Source of the DNA: Ruminococcus sp.
GTDB taxonomy: Bacteria > Bacillota > Clostridia > Oscillospirales > Ruminococcaceae
Length of the DNA stretch: 55,770 nt
NCBI GenBank assembly: GCA_017622925.1
Contig: JAGAQC010000032.1
Location: 1 to 55,770, forward strand
Direction of reading: 5' to 3'
In this document: positions 1 to 7,122 of the stretch, piece by piece
Numbering within the stretch: the stretch's first letter is position 1
Layout: each line of letters opens with the position of its first letter
Translations under genes and position numbers: made by a program
Notes under the pieces: generated by a model
What the model saw: the letters and a program-made list of their open reading frames with translations, nothing else
Told to the model about the DNA's origin: nothing
Databases searched by the model: none

Positions 1-70
1 TTGCTTTTGTTTCCCAACATGCTTCTTTGTATCCTTCCGGAAGCTGTTCTATAATATCTTTTATATCCAT
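1..70 (-). CDS. N-terminus of probable IS4-type transposase (cut by window edge)
   Basis: The minus strand has an ATG at 70 followed by an open frame of 23 codons running off the left edge; the peptide begins MDIKDIIEQLPEGYKEACWE. That opening resembles the N-terminus of IS4-like transposases in clostridia as I remember them, but no DDE catalytic residues are inside the window. A GGGTG ribosome binding site lies 6 bases upstream, and a well-formed promoter (TTGCCA, 17-base spacer, TATAAT) lies further upstream. Start and promoter are seen; the transposase identity is a memory-based inference. Confidence 0.4.
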   Translation of the reverse strand, partial: MDIKDIIEQLPEGYKEACWETKA

Positions 71-86
71 AATATCACCCTTTTTT

Positions 87-115
87 ATTATAGCATACTT
101 CCTTCTTTATGGCAA
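87..115 (-). promoter_or_regulatory. sigma-A type promoter of the truncated left-edge gene
   Basis: On the minus strand TTGCCA (110-115) and a perfect TATAAT (87-92) are separated by exactly 17 bases, leading into the RBS and ATG at 70. Confidence 0.6.
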
Positions 116-130
116 GTTGAATAGGTTAGT

Positions 131-230
131 GCATATGGGGCGTTGCCCCACACCCCACCAGAGGCGCTGCCTCTGGACTCCGCCAAAGGGACACCGTCCC
201 TTTGGAATCCCAATTTTAGTTATCTTAAAG
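131..230. repeat. palindromic intergenic repeat, family B, copy 1
   Basis: It holds three nested hairpins: GGGGCGTTGCCCC, CCAGAGGCGCTGCCTCTGG, and an arm pair CCAAAGGGAC/GTCCCTTTGG. Two more copies lie near 14.8 kb and, inverted, near 49.2 kb. No reading frame with a credible start or RBS fits it, so it reads as non-coding repeat. Confidence 0.8.
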
Positions 231-273
231 CCGTCCCCCTGCAATCATTTCCGTAAATTTTTTGCAAATTCTG

Positions 274-302
274 TTTACAAAAGTCGAATTTTATGATATA
301 AT
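274..302 (+). promoter_or_regulatory. promoter of the GH25 gene
   Basis: TTTACA (274-279), 17-base spacer and perfect TATAAT (297-302). Predicted transcript start is about 309, only 24 bases before the ATG. Confidence 0.75.
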
Positions 303-332
303 AGAAAAAACACAACTCGGAGGACATTTTTA

Positions 333-1277
333 ATGAAGCTCAACAAAGTTAATTTACTTAAAGCATTGGCAGTTTTTGAAGGCTTTATAATCGTAGGGCT
401 TGCTGTTTCAACAGTATTGCTTGCCGTTAAATACAACGCCACCGTTCCGGCAAACGCCAATACGGATATCCGCATACGTCCGTATATCGACAAAGAACAG
501 ACTTTCTACCAGCTTGACGGTAAAAAAATACTCACTCACAACGACACTATGGGCGAAACCTTTATACCTGTTTTCAGCGACGTCCCTGCAAGTACGATAA
601 CTTCGCAGGATATAAAGCTCAACGAAAAGGGTTACGCGCAATACGTCGGCAGCGGCGGACTTGCGTCAAAGGTCGGAATAGATATTTCCGAACATCAGGG
701 CGTTATCGACTGGGAACAGGTCAAATCGTCGGGCGTTGATTTCGCTATGATAAGGGCAGGCTACCGCACCTATGGCGGAGGTGTTATCACGCTTGACAAT
801 AATCTTTTAACAAATCTTGACGGAGCATCAGCCGCCGGACTTGACATCGGCGTGTACTTTTTCTCTCAGGCTACCGATACCGACGAAGCGATAGAGGAAG
901 CCGACGCCATTCTGAACGCCATTGCAGGTCACAGCATTACATATCCCGTGGTTTTCGACTGGGAACTGATATATGACGACCACGCCCGCACAGACACCGT
1001 TTCGGTCGAGACTTTGGCGGACTGCTGCGTTGCGTTCTGCGAACGTGTGAAGTCGGCAGGATATACGCCTATGATATATCAGAACACATCTACGGCGACG
1101 CATAAGCTCGATCTCCCAAGAATTAAGGATTACGACTTTTGGTTGGCGGAATATACGGATTTCCCGAGCTTTTATTATGAGTACGATATGTGGCAGTACA
1201 GTTCCACCGGCGCAGTCCCCGGAATCGAAGGCTCTGTGGACTTGAATATTTCCTTTAAGGATTACTCGGCAGATTGA
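333..1277 (+). CDS. membrane-anchored GH25 lysozyme-like muramidase
   Basis: This 314-residue protein probably cleaves the MurNAc-GlcNAc bond of peptidoglycan outside the cell. A short basic N-terminus and one hydrophobic segment (about residues 8-33) with no obvious cleavage site suggest an uncleaved signal anchor. Residues 36-110 form a linker. The GH25 domain starts at about 113 with GIDISEHQG (115-123), includes 'AMIRAGYR', and has the acidic catalytic pair in 'VVFDWEL' (D209, E211). The end 'DMWQYSSTG...GSVDLNIS' is the usual GH25 C-terminal strand. The start is supported by GGAGGA (319-324) 8 bases upstream and a promoter just before it. It stands alone; the next gene is separated by a repeat. 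Likely role is wall turnover rather than phage lysis, since no phage genes flank it. Confidence 0.88.
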   Translation: MKLNKVNLLKALAVFEGFIIVGLAVSTVLLAVKYNATVPANANTDIRIRPYIDKEQTFYQLDGKKILTHNDTMGETFIPVFSDVPASTITSQDIKLNEKGYAQYVGSGGLASKVGIDISEHQGVIDWEQVKSSGVDFAMIRAGYRTYGGGVITLDNNLLTNLDGASAAGLDIGVYFFSQATDTDEAIEEADAILNAIAGHSITYPVVFDWELIYDDHARTDTVSVETLADCCVAFCERVKSAGYTPMIYQNTSTATHKLDLPRIKDYDFWLAEYTDFPSFYYEYDMWQYSSTGAVPGIEGSVDLNISFKDYSAD

Positions 1278-1329
1278 GCGTTATTTTATGGCGAACATTT
1301 AGTTATAAAAATACTGTTTACAACTTAAT

Positions 1330-1527
1330 GGATATTGTCTCCTGTATTTTCTGTTAAAGAGATAATTCTTGGTGTCCGTTCTCGTGAATTGGACTGTGGG
1401 AATCATGGAGACTAACAGTATCGCAATAATTTGAGGATTTCCACAGCCCAATTCACGACAACAGAGATTCCAAAGGGGTCACCCCTTTGGCAGGGGGTGT
1501 GGGGGACAGCGTCCCCCACTAAAGTTG
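1330..1527 (+). repeat. hairpin-cassette element, copy 1 (stem type A)
   Basis: This is one of seven copies in the window of a non-coding element with conserved outer parts and a variable inner stem. In order: a small hairpin at 1358-1371 (AAGAG/TTCTT with a 4-base loop), a 23-bp stem with arms at 1382-1404 and 1436-1458, a perfect CCAAAGGGG/CCCCTTTGG hairpin, then GTGGGGGAC/GTCCCCCAC. It ends 38 bases before the next gene and lies in the same orientation, so it would be in that gene's leader if transcribed from upstream. Confidence 0.85.
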
Positions 1528-1564
1528 GAGACAGTGGTTAAAAAATATTTTGGAGGTTTATATT

Positions 1565-2251
1565 ATGGCATATTGTAAATTCTGCGGCAAGGAACTGGGT
1601 GAGGACGGCAAATGCACCTGCGCCGAATTCGGAGACTATGAAAAAAACTCGGGCGTTCTCAGCGGTACTGTTGAACAAACTGCCGACAAACCCATAAAAA
1701 GAGGCAGTATCTTCAAATTTATCTGCATTGCCGCGGTCGTTATTCTTGTTATGGTAATTGCGATCTGCATAGTTTCCGCCGTAAACTCGTATAAAAAGCC
1801 CATATCCACGCTTGCTAAGGGCATTCGCAGAGCCGATACGGAGCTTCTTATCGAATCAATGTATACCGAGTCCACGGCGGCTGAACTTCGTCTACAGGCT
1901 AAGGACAACGGTCTGACGTGGAAAGACTACCTCAAAAAGAACGACAAGGCTATCGAGTCGGCTATGGACGGTCTCGGCGTAAAGCGTGTAAAGGCAGAGG
2001 TTCTTGCAAAAGAAAAACTCAGCGGAAGCAATCTGGACAACGTTGAAAATTTTTACGAGGACAACTACAATGTCGATGTTAAAAAGGCTTATCGTGTGGA
2101 AGTTGAGTTCACTCTAAAGGTCAACGGCGAAAAAACGACACGCACCGGTTGGCTCTGCGTTGCCAAGCTCAAAGGCGAGGGTTGGAAATACTGTCCTCAG
2201 TGCAGCTCGGATACGTTCGATTTTCTTGACGCAGCCGTTAATTTTGACTAA
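1565..2251 (+). CDS. zinc-ribbon single-pass membrane protein of unknown function
   Basis: The 228-residue protein begins MAYCKFCGKELGEDGKCTC, a short zinc ribbon with CxxC and CxC pairs. A transmembrane helix follows at about residues 49-71 ('FKFICIAAVVILVMVIAICI'). The remaining ~155 residues would be outside and resemble the small alpha/beta (NTF2-like, DUF4878-like) domains found on Firmicute zinc-ribbon membrane proteins; that is a fold guess. The ATG at 1565 was chosen over an upstream in-frame TTG because GGAGG (1553-1557) is 7 bases before it. It follows a hairpin-cassette element and ends in its own terminator. Function not recognised. Confidence 0.75.
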   Translation: MAYCKFCGKELGEDGKCTCAEFGDYEKNSGVLSGTVEQTADKPIKRGSIFKFICIAAVVILVMVIAICIVSAVNSYKKPISTLAKGIRRADTELLIESMYTESTAAELRLQAKDNGLTWKDYLKKNDKAIESAMDGLGVKRVKAEVLAKEKLSGSNLDNVENFYEDNYNVDVKKAYRVEVEFTLKVNGEKTTRTGWLCVAKLKGEGWKYCPQCSSDTFDFLDAAVNFD

Positions 2252-2271
2252 GAGCCAATGACTAAAAAATA

Positions 2272-2300
2272 CTGCCGAGGCTGTCGCTTCGGCATTTTTT
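2272..2300 (+). terminator. intrinsic terminator after the zinc-ribbon gene
   Basis: A GCCGAGGC/GCTTCGGC stem with a short loop is followed by six T residues. It sits between the zinc-ribbon gene and the AEC gene. Confidence 0.75.
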
Positions 2301-2312
2301 GGGAGTTTTAAT

Positions 2313-3242
2313 ATGTCGGGTATAATTTTAAACCAAACTGTAATAATGCTTCTTCTCATGCTGGTCGGCATTCTTTGCAGTAAAACCAAAATAATCAGCT
2401 CGTCCGCCAACAGAGAACTGTCAAAATTCGTGCTTCAAGTGGTCAACCCTGTCGTGATATTCATGTCATATCAGACCGAGCTGCAAAGCGAACTGGTGAA
2501 AAATCTCCTCATAGCTTTCGGATTATCGGCTGCGGCGTTCGCCGTAATGATATTGGCTTCATATCTGCTTATCCCGAAAAAAGAGGGCAGGGAAACGGCG
2601 ATAGAACGCTTTTCGGCGATATACTCCAATTGCAGCTTTATGGGCATTCCCCTTGCAAGGGCGATGTTCGGCATGGAGGGCGTATTTTACCTCACCGCGT
2701 TCATAACCGTGTTTAACCTCATTGTGTGGACTCACGGCATAATTCTCCTCACAGGCGAACGGGATATGAAGCAGGTCTTAAAAGTTTTCTACTCCCCCAC
2801 CGTTATTGCCATAGTTCTGGGACTTATTGCGTTTTTCACTCAATTCAAGCTTCCCGAACTGCCTGCAAAGGTCCTTACATATATTTCGGAACTCAATACG
2901 CCGATGGCAATGATAGTTTCGGGAGTGAGCATGGCTGAAACCAAGGTCGCAGACATGATAAAAAATCTCGGAGTATACCGAACGTGTTTTATACGGCTTG
3001 CTATACTTCCCGTAATACTCGCCCTCGGACTGTCGTTTCTGCCCGTCAGCGAAAAGGTCGTACTAACGGTTTTAGTGGCAGCTTCAGCGCCTCCTGCGGC
3101 TATGTGTACGCTTCAATGTCTCCGTTTCGGGAAAAATTATTTATACTCATCGGAAATTTTTACCGCAGGAACGATCATCTCCGTTGCTACCCTCCCGTTA
3201 GCGGTGAAATTTACGGAATATTTAACAAAAATAATAAGTTAA
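2313..3242 (+). CDS. AEC-family transporter (auxin efflux carrier type)
   Basis: This 309-residue protein is almost entirely hydrophobic, with about ten predicted membrane helices. It matches the layout of bacterial AEC transporters (the MleP/MdcF/YfdV group), which move organic acids such as malate or malonate, or amino acids. Recognisable parts are the N-terminal 'LNQTVIMLLLMLVGILCSK', the 'NCSFMGIPLARAMFG' helix break near residue 110, and the C-terminal 'ASAPPAAMC' segment. A GGGAG precedes the ATG. No neighbour indicates the substrate. Confidence 0.85.
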   Translation: MSGIILNQTVIMLLLMLVGILCSKTKIISSSANRELSKFVLQVVNPVVIFMSYQTELQSELVKNLLIAFGLSAAAFAVMILASYLLIPKKEGRETAIERFSAIYSNCSFMGIPLARAMFGMEGVFYLTAFITVFNLIVWTHGIILLTGERDMKQVLKVFYSPTVIAIVLGLIAFFTQFKLPELPAKVLTYISELNTPMAMIVSGVSMAETKVADMIKNLGVYRTCFIRLAILPVILALGLSFLPVSEKVVLTVLVAASAPPAAMCTLQCLRFGKNYLYSSEIFTAGTIISVATLPLAVKFTEYLTKIIS

Positions 3243-3309
3243 GTTTGTTAATAACGCTGATTTTTATAAAAATTAATAAAAAAAGGTTTTATTTTTATCG
3301 AATTTGTGT

Positions 3310-3315
3310 TATAAT
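3310..3315 (+). promoter_or_regulatory. probable -10 box of the ROK-regulator transcript
   Basis: A perfect TATAAT, but the -35 region (TTTTAT at 17 bases) is poor, suggesting a weak or activator-dependent promoter. It would create a leader of about 265 bases before the ATG at 3586. Confidence 0.45.
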
Positions 3316-3352
3316 ATAAATGTTAATCAGAGGAAGAATAATATTTTATTTT

Positions 3353-3585
3353 GCATTTAATAAATTTTTAATGCCCCCTGCCACGGCGATAAATTTTTAA
3401 AAGATATACATAAAATTTACTACGGCAGGAGAATTACGGCTTAGGCAGCGGACTTCGTTCCGCACAATATGCAAGTATTAATAATATTTTTCCTTGTAAG
3501 CCGCGTAATCTTTTTCTTTGGATTACTCCTCACAGTCTGCGTTTTAAGACTTGCGGCAAATACTAAAAGAAATGGAGTTTTTTAA
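3353..3585 (+). other. structured untranslated leader upstream of the ROK-type gene
   Basis: No gene is seen here. The sequence holds ordered inverted repeats: CCTGCC...TAAATTTT pairing with AAAATTTA...GGCAGG across 3374-3431; a short CGGA/TCCG hairpin near 3451; GTAATC/GGATTAC at about 3509-3530; and AGTCT/AGACT just before the RBS. No T-box signature and no riboswitch core that I know was recognised. It may be a regulatory leader of unknown ligand. Confidence 0.4.
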
Positions 3586-4806
3586 ATGGAAAAAAGAGGA
3601 ATCAGCAAGCTGGATCTCAAAAGACGCAACCGAATGCAGATCCTGCGTATTATCAGGGAGTACGGCCCTATTTCAAGAGTCGATGTGGCGAGCGCCCTTG
3701 AAATAACCCGTGCAGCAGTAACTATTATCACCAACGAAATGATCGAAGAAGGCGTTCTGGTCGAAATAGGCGAAGCTCCGATCAATGCCGAAAAGCTTCA
3801 AAAGGGCAGAAGAAAGATACTTATAGATATTAACGTGAACAGCCGTTTCGCTCTCGGAGCAACTGTTGACGAAAAGGAAGTCAGCGTTGGTCTTACCAAC
3901 CTCAATTCCGAAATTCTCGACAAATCGAGCATGATAATCGACGAGAGAACCACAAGCAAGGATATTATAAACTACATAATCAAGTCCTGCAACACAATGA
4001 TCGAAAATTCGGCTCTCACAAAGGACAAGATACTCGGTCTCGGCGTAGGCGTTGTGCCGTCAATGTGGGGCAAGCTGAAAATCTTCTACAAGGACGGCGT
4101 TCTTGACTTCTCAACCTTTATTGAAAAGCTTTCAAGCGGACTTGACGTTGATATTGACTGCGGAAACGCTATCGGTCTTATGGCTCTTGCAAGCAACGAT
4201 TTCAGAACTCAAAGCGGTTATCAGACGAACACCGCGTTCCTCCACAACGGCAATCAGGTCAACCTCGCTATCGTAAACAAGAACGAGCTGTCCAGCGATT
4301 ACGTTTCCTACACTTCGATGATAGAAAAATTCATCGTATGTCCCAACGGCAGAAGCTACGAGGGCTATCCCAACGGCTCGGTCAAGGCTGAACTTTCACG
4401 TTCCGCTATGCTTTCGGCTATCCTCGAGGTCTATTCAAAGGAAAAGACGCCGCTGCTCTGGGATCTTACCGAGGGCGACAAGAATAAAATTTCCATTGAT
4501 ACCGTTTTCATGTCGCTTATGAGAGGCGAAGAATCGGTCAAAACCGTTGTTGACGATATTATCGCAAAGTATACCGTACTTATCAATAATATCGCTATCA
4601 GCCACTTTGCAAAGAAGATCGTCCTCCATAACTACAAGCTCAACGAAAAGCAGTTCGATTACATCAAGCGTGAAATGATACGCCTTGTAAGCGAGGAGAT
4701 CGCCGACAGAGTAGTCCTCTCAAAGCTCGAAGGAAAGAACAATTTTCTCGGCGGCTGCGCGCTTATCATTCAGAACAACTTCTACACCAAGGGCGGTATG
4801 AGATAA
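3586..4806 (+). CDS. ROK-family transcriptional regulator (NagC/XylR type)
   Basis: A 406-residue protein with an N-terminal winged helix-turn-helix at about residues 14-62 ('QILRIIREYGPISRVDVASALEITRAAV'), typical of ROK repressors that bind operators until a sugar is present. The rest follows the ROK two-lobe fold ('FALGATVDEKEVSVGLTNLNSEIL', 'ILGLGVGVVP'). The ROK zinc-binding cluster (CxCGxxGCxE) is not visible, and the expected glycine-rich phosphate loops are poor, so it probably has no kinase activity and the effector pocket may have diverged. Start: ATG preceded by GGAG. No sugar operon adjoins it, so its target may be distant. Confidence 0.8.
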   Translation: MEKRGISKLDLKRRNRMQILRIIREYGPISRVDVASALEITRAAVTIITNEMIEEGVLVEIGEAPINAEKLQKGRRKILIDINVNSRFALGATVDEKEVSVGLTNLNSEILDKSSMIIDERTTSKDIINYIIKSCNTMIENSALTKDKILGLGVGVVPSMWGKLKIFYKDGVLDFSTFIEKLSSGLDVDIDCGNAIGLMALASNDFRTQSGYQTNTAFLHNGNQVNLAIVNKNELSSDYVSYTSMIEKFIVCPNGRSYEGYPNGSVKAELSRSAMLSAILEVYSKEKTPLLWDLTEGDKNKISIDTVFMSLMRGEESVKTVVDDIIAKYTVLINNIAISHFAKKIVLHNYKLNEKQFDYIKREMIRLVSEEIADRVVLSKLEGKNNFLGGCALIIQNNFYTKGGMR

Positions 4807-4833
4807 ATATTAGACCTTCCGAGAGGTCTAATC

Positions 4834-4866
4834 AAAAAAGCAGGGGATTCCGTTCCCCTGCTTTTT
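4834..4866 (+). terminator. intrinsic terminator after the ROK-type gene
   Basis: AGCAGGGG/CCCCTGCT stem with A-rich left flank and a T run on the right. A weaker TTAGACCT/AGGTCTAA hairpin lies just upstream. Confidence 0.85.
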
Positions 4867-4889
4867 ATTTGAAATAAAACAAATCCCGT

Positions 4890-4938
4890 CAGAACCACGA
4901 TATATCGCAGTTCCAACGGGATATTTTTTTGCAGACCT
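4890..4938 (-). terminator. terminator of the pspA operon (minus strand)
   Basis: Inverted repeat ATCCCGT...ACGGGAT with extra GAAC/GTTC pairing. Read on the minus strand it lies 27 bases past the stop of the 56-residue gene and is followed by a T-rich run. T residues also follow on the plus strand, so it may act both ways. Confidence 0.7.
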
Positions 4939-4964
4939 TTTACAGTCCTCTTTGATCAAAAGAC

Positions 4965-5135
4965 TTAAACGCCGCAGTCCTCGTAGTCCTTCCACTTTTC
5001 AAAGTAGATCTTATTGCTCCAACTCTTGTAAAGTATATACAAAATCGAAGCGACCGCAATGAACACAGCTCCTACGATAGGCAGGAACATATTCAGGACT
5101 CTGTTCGGATTAATGTCTTGATTTTTACTGCTCAT
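4965..5135 (-). CDS. 56-residue single-pass membrane protein downstream of pspA
   Basis: ATG at 5135, stop TAA at 4965. The peptide begins MSSKNQDINPNRVLNMFLP. Residues about 15-36 are a clear membrane helix ('MFLPIVGAVFIAVASILYIL'), and the C-terminus is short, charged and ends YEDCGV. The gene starts 3 bases after the pspA stop, on the same strand and before the shared terminator, so co-transcription and translational coupling are likely. I do not recognise the family. By analogy with other psp loci, where small membrane proteins (PspB/PspC, LiaI) recruit or regulate PspA, it could anchor PspA at the membrane; that is inference. Confidence 0.7.
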   Translation of the reverse strand: MSSKNQDINPNRVLNMFLPIVGAVFIAVASILYILYKSWSNKIYFEKWKDYEDCGV

Positions 5136-5138
5136 AAA

Positions 5139-5816
5139 TTATTCTGCTGCTCCGCCGTTCATCTCAGCCATCAGTCTGGCGAGTTCGGCGTCTACTTTTG
5201 CATCCTTTTCGATTTGGTCGAAGGATTCGACAAGCTCATCGTCATTTCCGCCTATCTCTGCAAAAGCGTCAGCTTCTGCCTCCTTACGCTGTATCTTTTC
5301 TTCCATACGGTCAAACTTTTCCAACGCGCTTGCTCCGTCAAATCCGCCCTGAGATTTAGCCAAAGCCTTTCTTGTATCCGCCATCTGAGAACGCGCGATA
5401 AGCATAGCCTGACGGGACTTTGCCTCGTCCAGCTTAGATTTCAGCACCTCTACCTGATCTTCGATAGCCTCGGTCTGAGTGCATATCGACTGATACATCT
5501 CCGTATATGCGGCAACGTCTTCGTCAGCCTTGACTTTCTTTGCCAAAGCCTGCTTAGCCATTTCCTGATTGCCCTGTGAAAGAGCAGCCTTAGCCTTAGA
5601 CTCCCAGCTCTGAGAAACCTTAACGGCATCGTCCATTTTCTTCTGCGCAAGACGCTCGCTTGCTTTAGCCTTTCCGAGATTCTGAGTAGCTATTGTAAGC
5701 TCTTTCTGCATGTCGATGATGATCTGCTTGACCATCTTCTCAGGATCTTCCGCCTTATCAAGAAGGTCGTTGATGTTTGACTTCAGAATATCACTTAATC
5801 TGCTGAATACTCCCAT
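5139..5816 (-). CDS. pspA: PspA/IM30 family envelope-stress protein
   Basis: A 225-residue, almost wholly alpha-helical coiled-coil protein. It begins 'MGVFSRLSDILKSNINDLLDKAEDPEKMVKQII', the amphipathic helix plus first coil of the PspA/Vipp1 (ESCRT-III-like) family. Such proteins polymerise on damaged inner membrane and preserve proton-motive force. No transmembrane segment is present. The ATG at 5816 was chosen over upstream codons because AGGAGG lies 6 bases before it. A consensus promoter and a 126-base leader precede it, and a small membrane-protein gene follows 3 bases after its stop. No pspF-like regulator is nearby. Confidence 0.93.
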   Translation of the reverse strand: MGVFSRLSDILKSNINDLLDKAEDPEKMVKQIIIDMQKELTIATQNLGKAKASERLAQKKMDDAVKVSQSWESKAKAALSQGNQEMAKQALAKKVKADEDVAAYTEMYQSICTQTEAIEDQVEVLKSKLDEAKSRQAMLIARSQMADTRKALAKSQGGFDGASALEKFDRMEEKIQRKEAEADAFAEIGGNDDELVESFDQIEKDAKVDAELARLMAEMNGGAAE

Positions 5817-5917
5817 TTTTAATCCTCCTGTTTCATGTGAGAGCCTGTTCGGAAGCTCCGCACGCACGGCGAAATACTGAACATGCTCTGAAAAATTTGT
5901 TGGACGGCACCCCTGTT

Positions 5918-5978
5918 TGAATGTAACCCTACATTCACGCCGTATTTATATTATACAGCATTTTTTATAGTTTGTCAA
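5918..5978 (-). promoter_or_regulatory. pspA promoter with hairpin in the early leader
   Basis: On the minus strand TTGACA (5973-5978) and TATAAT (5950-5955) have a 17-base spacer, a consensus match. Just inside the transcript lies a perfect 8-bp hairpin TGAATGTA/TACATTCA (5918-5937), which may stabilise the mRNA or be a protein site. Confidence 0.8.
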
Positions 5979-6015
5979 GGGATTTTCCATATTTTTTATA
6001 AATACCGATTACAAA

Positions 6016-7074
6016 TCAGTTACGAAGCTCCTTTTTGAAGTAGAGAGCCACCGGTTCGAGAGCCGACATTGAAATAAACACGCCCAGCGTACATATGAGC
6101 GAAACGGCGTATAGTACGACCACAAGACCCATACTGCCCTCGTGCTGCGGGATCATGACTATGCCGGGGAAAATCTGAGCAATGCTTGACACAAGGTAGA
6201 TCAGATTTGCAAGGGTCTTGAAAAATCCGATACCCGTCATAAGGGAAAGTCCCGAAATCGCCATGCCGAGTGCAAGGTACAGCGAAGCGTTTTTCAGTAC
6301 GTTTGCGATGCCGTCGATACCGTCTTTGTAGGTAAGTCCCAGCGAACCGCTGTAAAGCAGATAAAACGCGATCGCCGCAATAATTCCGACAACTCCCAGT
6401 AAAATACATATCTTAAAGCCCTTTGCAGCCATTTCGCGGCGGCGTTCTTCTTTAAGCTCCAGCATCATGCGAAGGCTCTCTTTAGAGTCCTTTTGGTCGG
6501 AAACGAGCTGCCCTGCAATGGCTTTTTTTGCCGCTTCACGTTTAGCTCGTTCCAAATCTTCGTCAACGTATTTCGGCTTGTAAGCAACAGTCTCAGGCTC
6601 GTCGTCCAGAACGGCAGCCTTTATCGGCTCATCGGACTGCGGTGGCTCGTGATTTTCTTTTTTCGGCGGCGGAGTGTAAGTGTCCTCGTCAAGAACGGGC
6701 GCTGTGACCTCCACGGGCGGAGCTTCAACTCCGAGCTGCTTTCTCATAAGTTCAAGAACCTTTTGGCGGTTAGCCTCGGGAAGATTATCGTAAGTCTCCC
6801 TCTGCTCGGGGGAAAACTTTTCTATTATCTCCTCGTCCGTCATTATTGTGACCTGCGGCTTTTTGTCCTCGTAAGGCTCTATGTCGTCGTCAAGTACAGG
6901 AGCTGAAACTCCCGTAGGCGCGCCCTTTTTGTGCGACGGCGGAGGGACGTAAGCGTCCATATCGTCCAGCACAGGTGCGGAAACGCCCGTAGGTCCGCCC
7001 TTTCTCGGCGCAGGAGCAACATAGTCTATGTCGTCCAGCACGGGCGGCGTAACGTTATTTTTTTCTTCGTTCAT
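6016..7074 (-). CDS. membrane protein with cytosolic 'APVLDD' repeats
   Basis: The 352-residue protein has a low-complexity N-terminal half and a membrane C-terminal half. Residues about 1-180 carry five degenerate copies of an acidic-proline motif, APVLDD/E followed by Y and PPP, two within near-identical 'KGAPTGVSAPVLDD' blocks. Near 95-115 lies 'FSPEQRETYDNLPEANRQKVLELM', which looks helical. About 222-345 contain four membrane helices. No signal peptide, so the repeats probably face the cytoplasm and could be docking or modification sites. RBS GAAGGTG precedes the ATG. The gene follows purA by 48 bases on the same strand. Function not recognised. Confidence 0.7.
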   Translation of the reverse strand: MNEEKNNVTPPVLDDIDYVAPAPRKGGPTGVSAPVLDDMDAYVPPPSHKKGAPTGVSAPVLDDDIEPYEDKKPQVTIMTDEEIIEKFSPEQRETYDNLPEANRQKVLELMRKQLGVEAPPVEVTAPVLDEDTYTPPPKKENHEPPQSDEPIKAAVLDDEPETVAYKPKYVDEDLERAKREAAKKAIAGQLVSDQKDSKESLRMMLELKEERRREMAAKGFKICILLGVVGIIAAIAFYLLYSGSLGLTYKDGIDGIANVLKNASLYLALGMAISGLSLMTGIGFFKTLANLIYLVSSIAQIFPGIVMIPQHEGSMGLVVVLYAVSLICTLGVFISMSALEPVALYFKKELRN

Positions 7075-7122
7075 CTGTTCACCTTCTTTTTTATTGATTC
7101 GAGAGCCAATATCGCTCTAAAA

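Noticed and set aside
3353-3585. T-box leader before the ROK gene
   Set aside because: No T-box sequence (AGGGTGGNACCGCG) and the downstream gene is not a tRNA synthetase or amino-acid gene.
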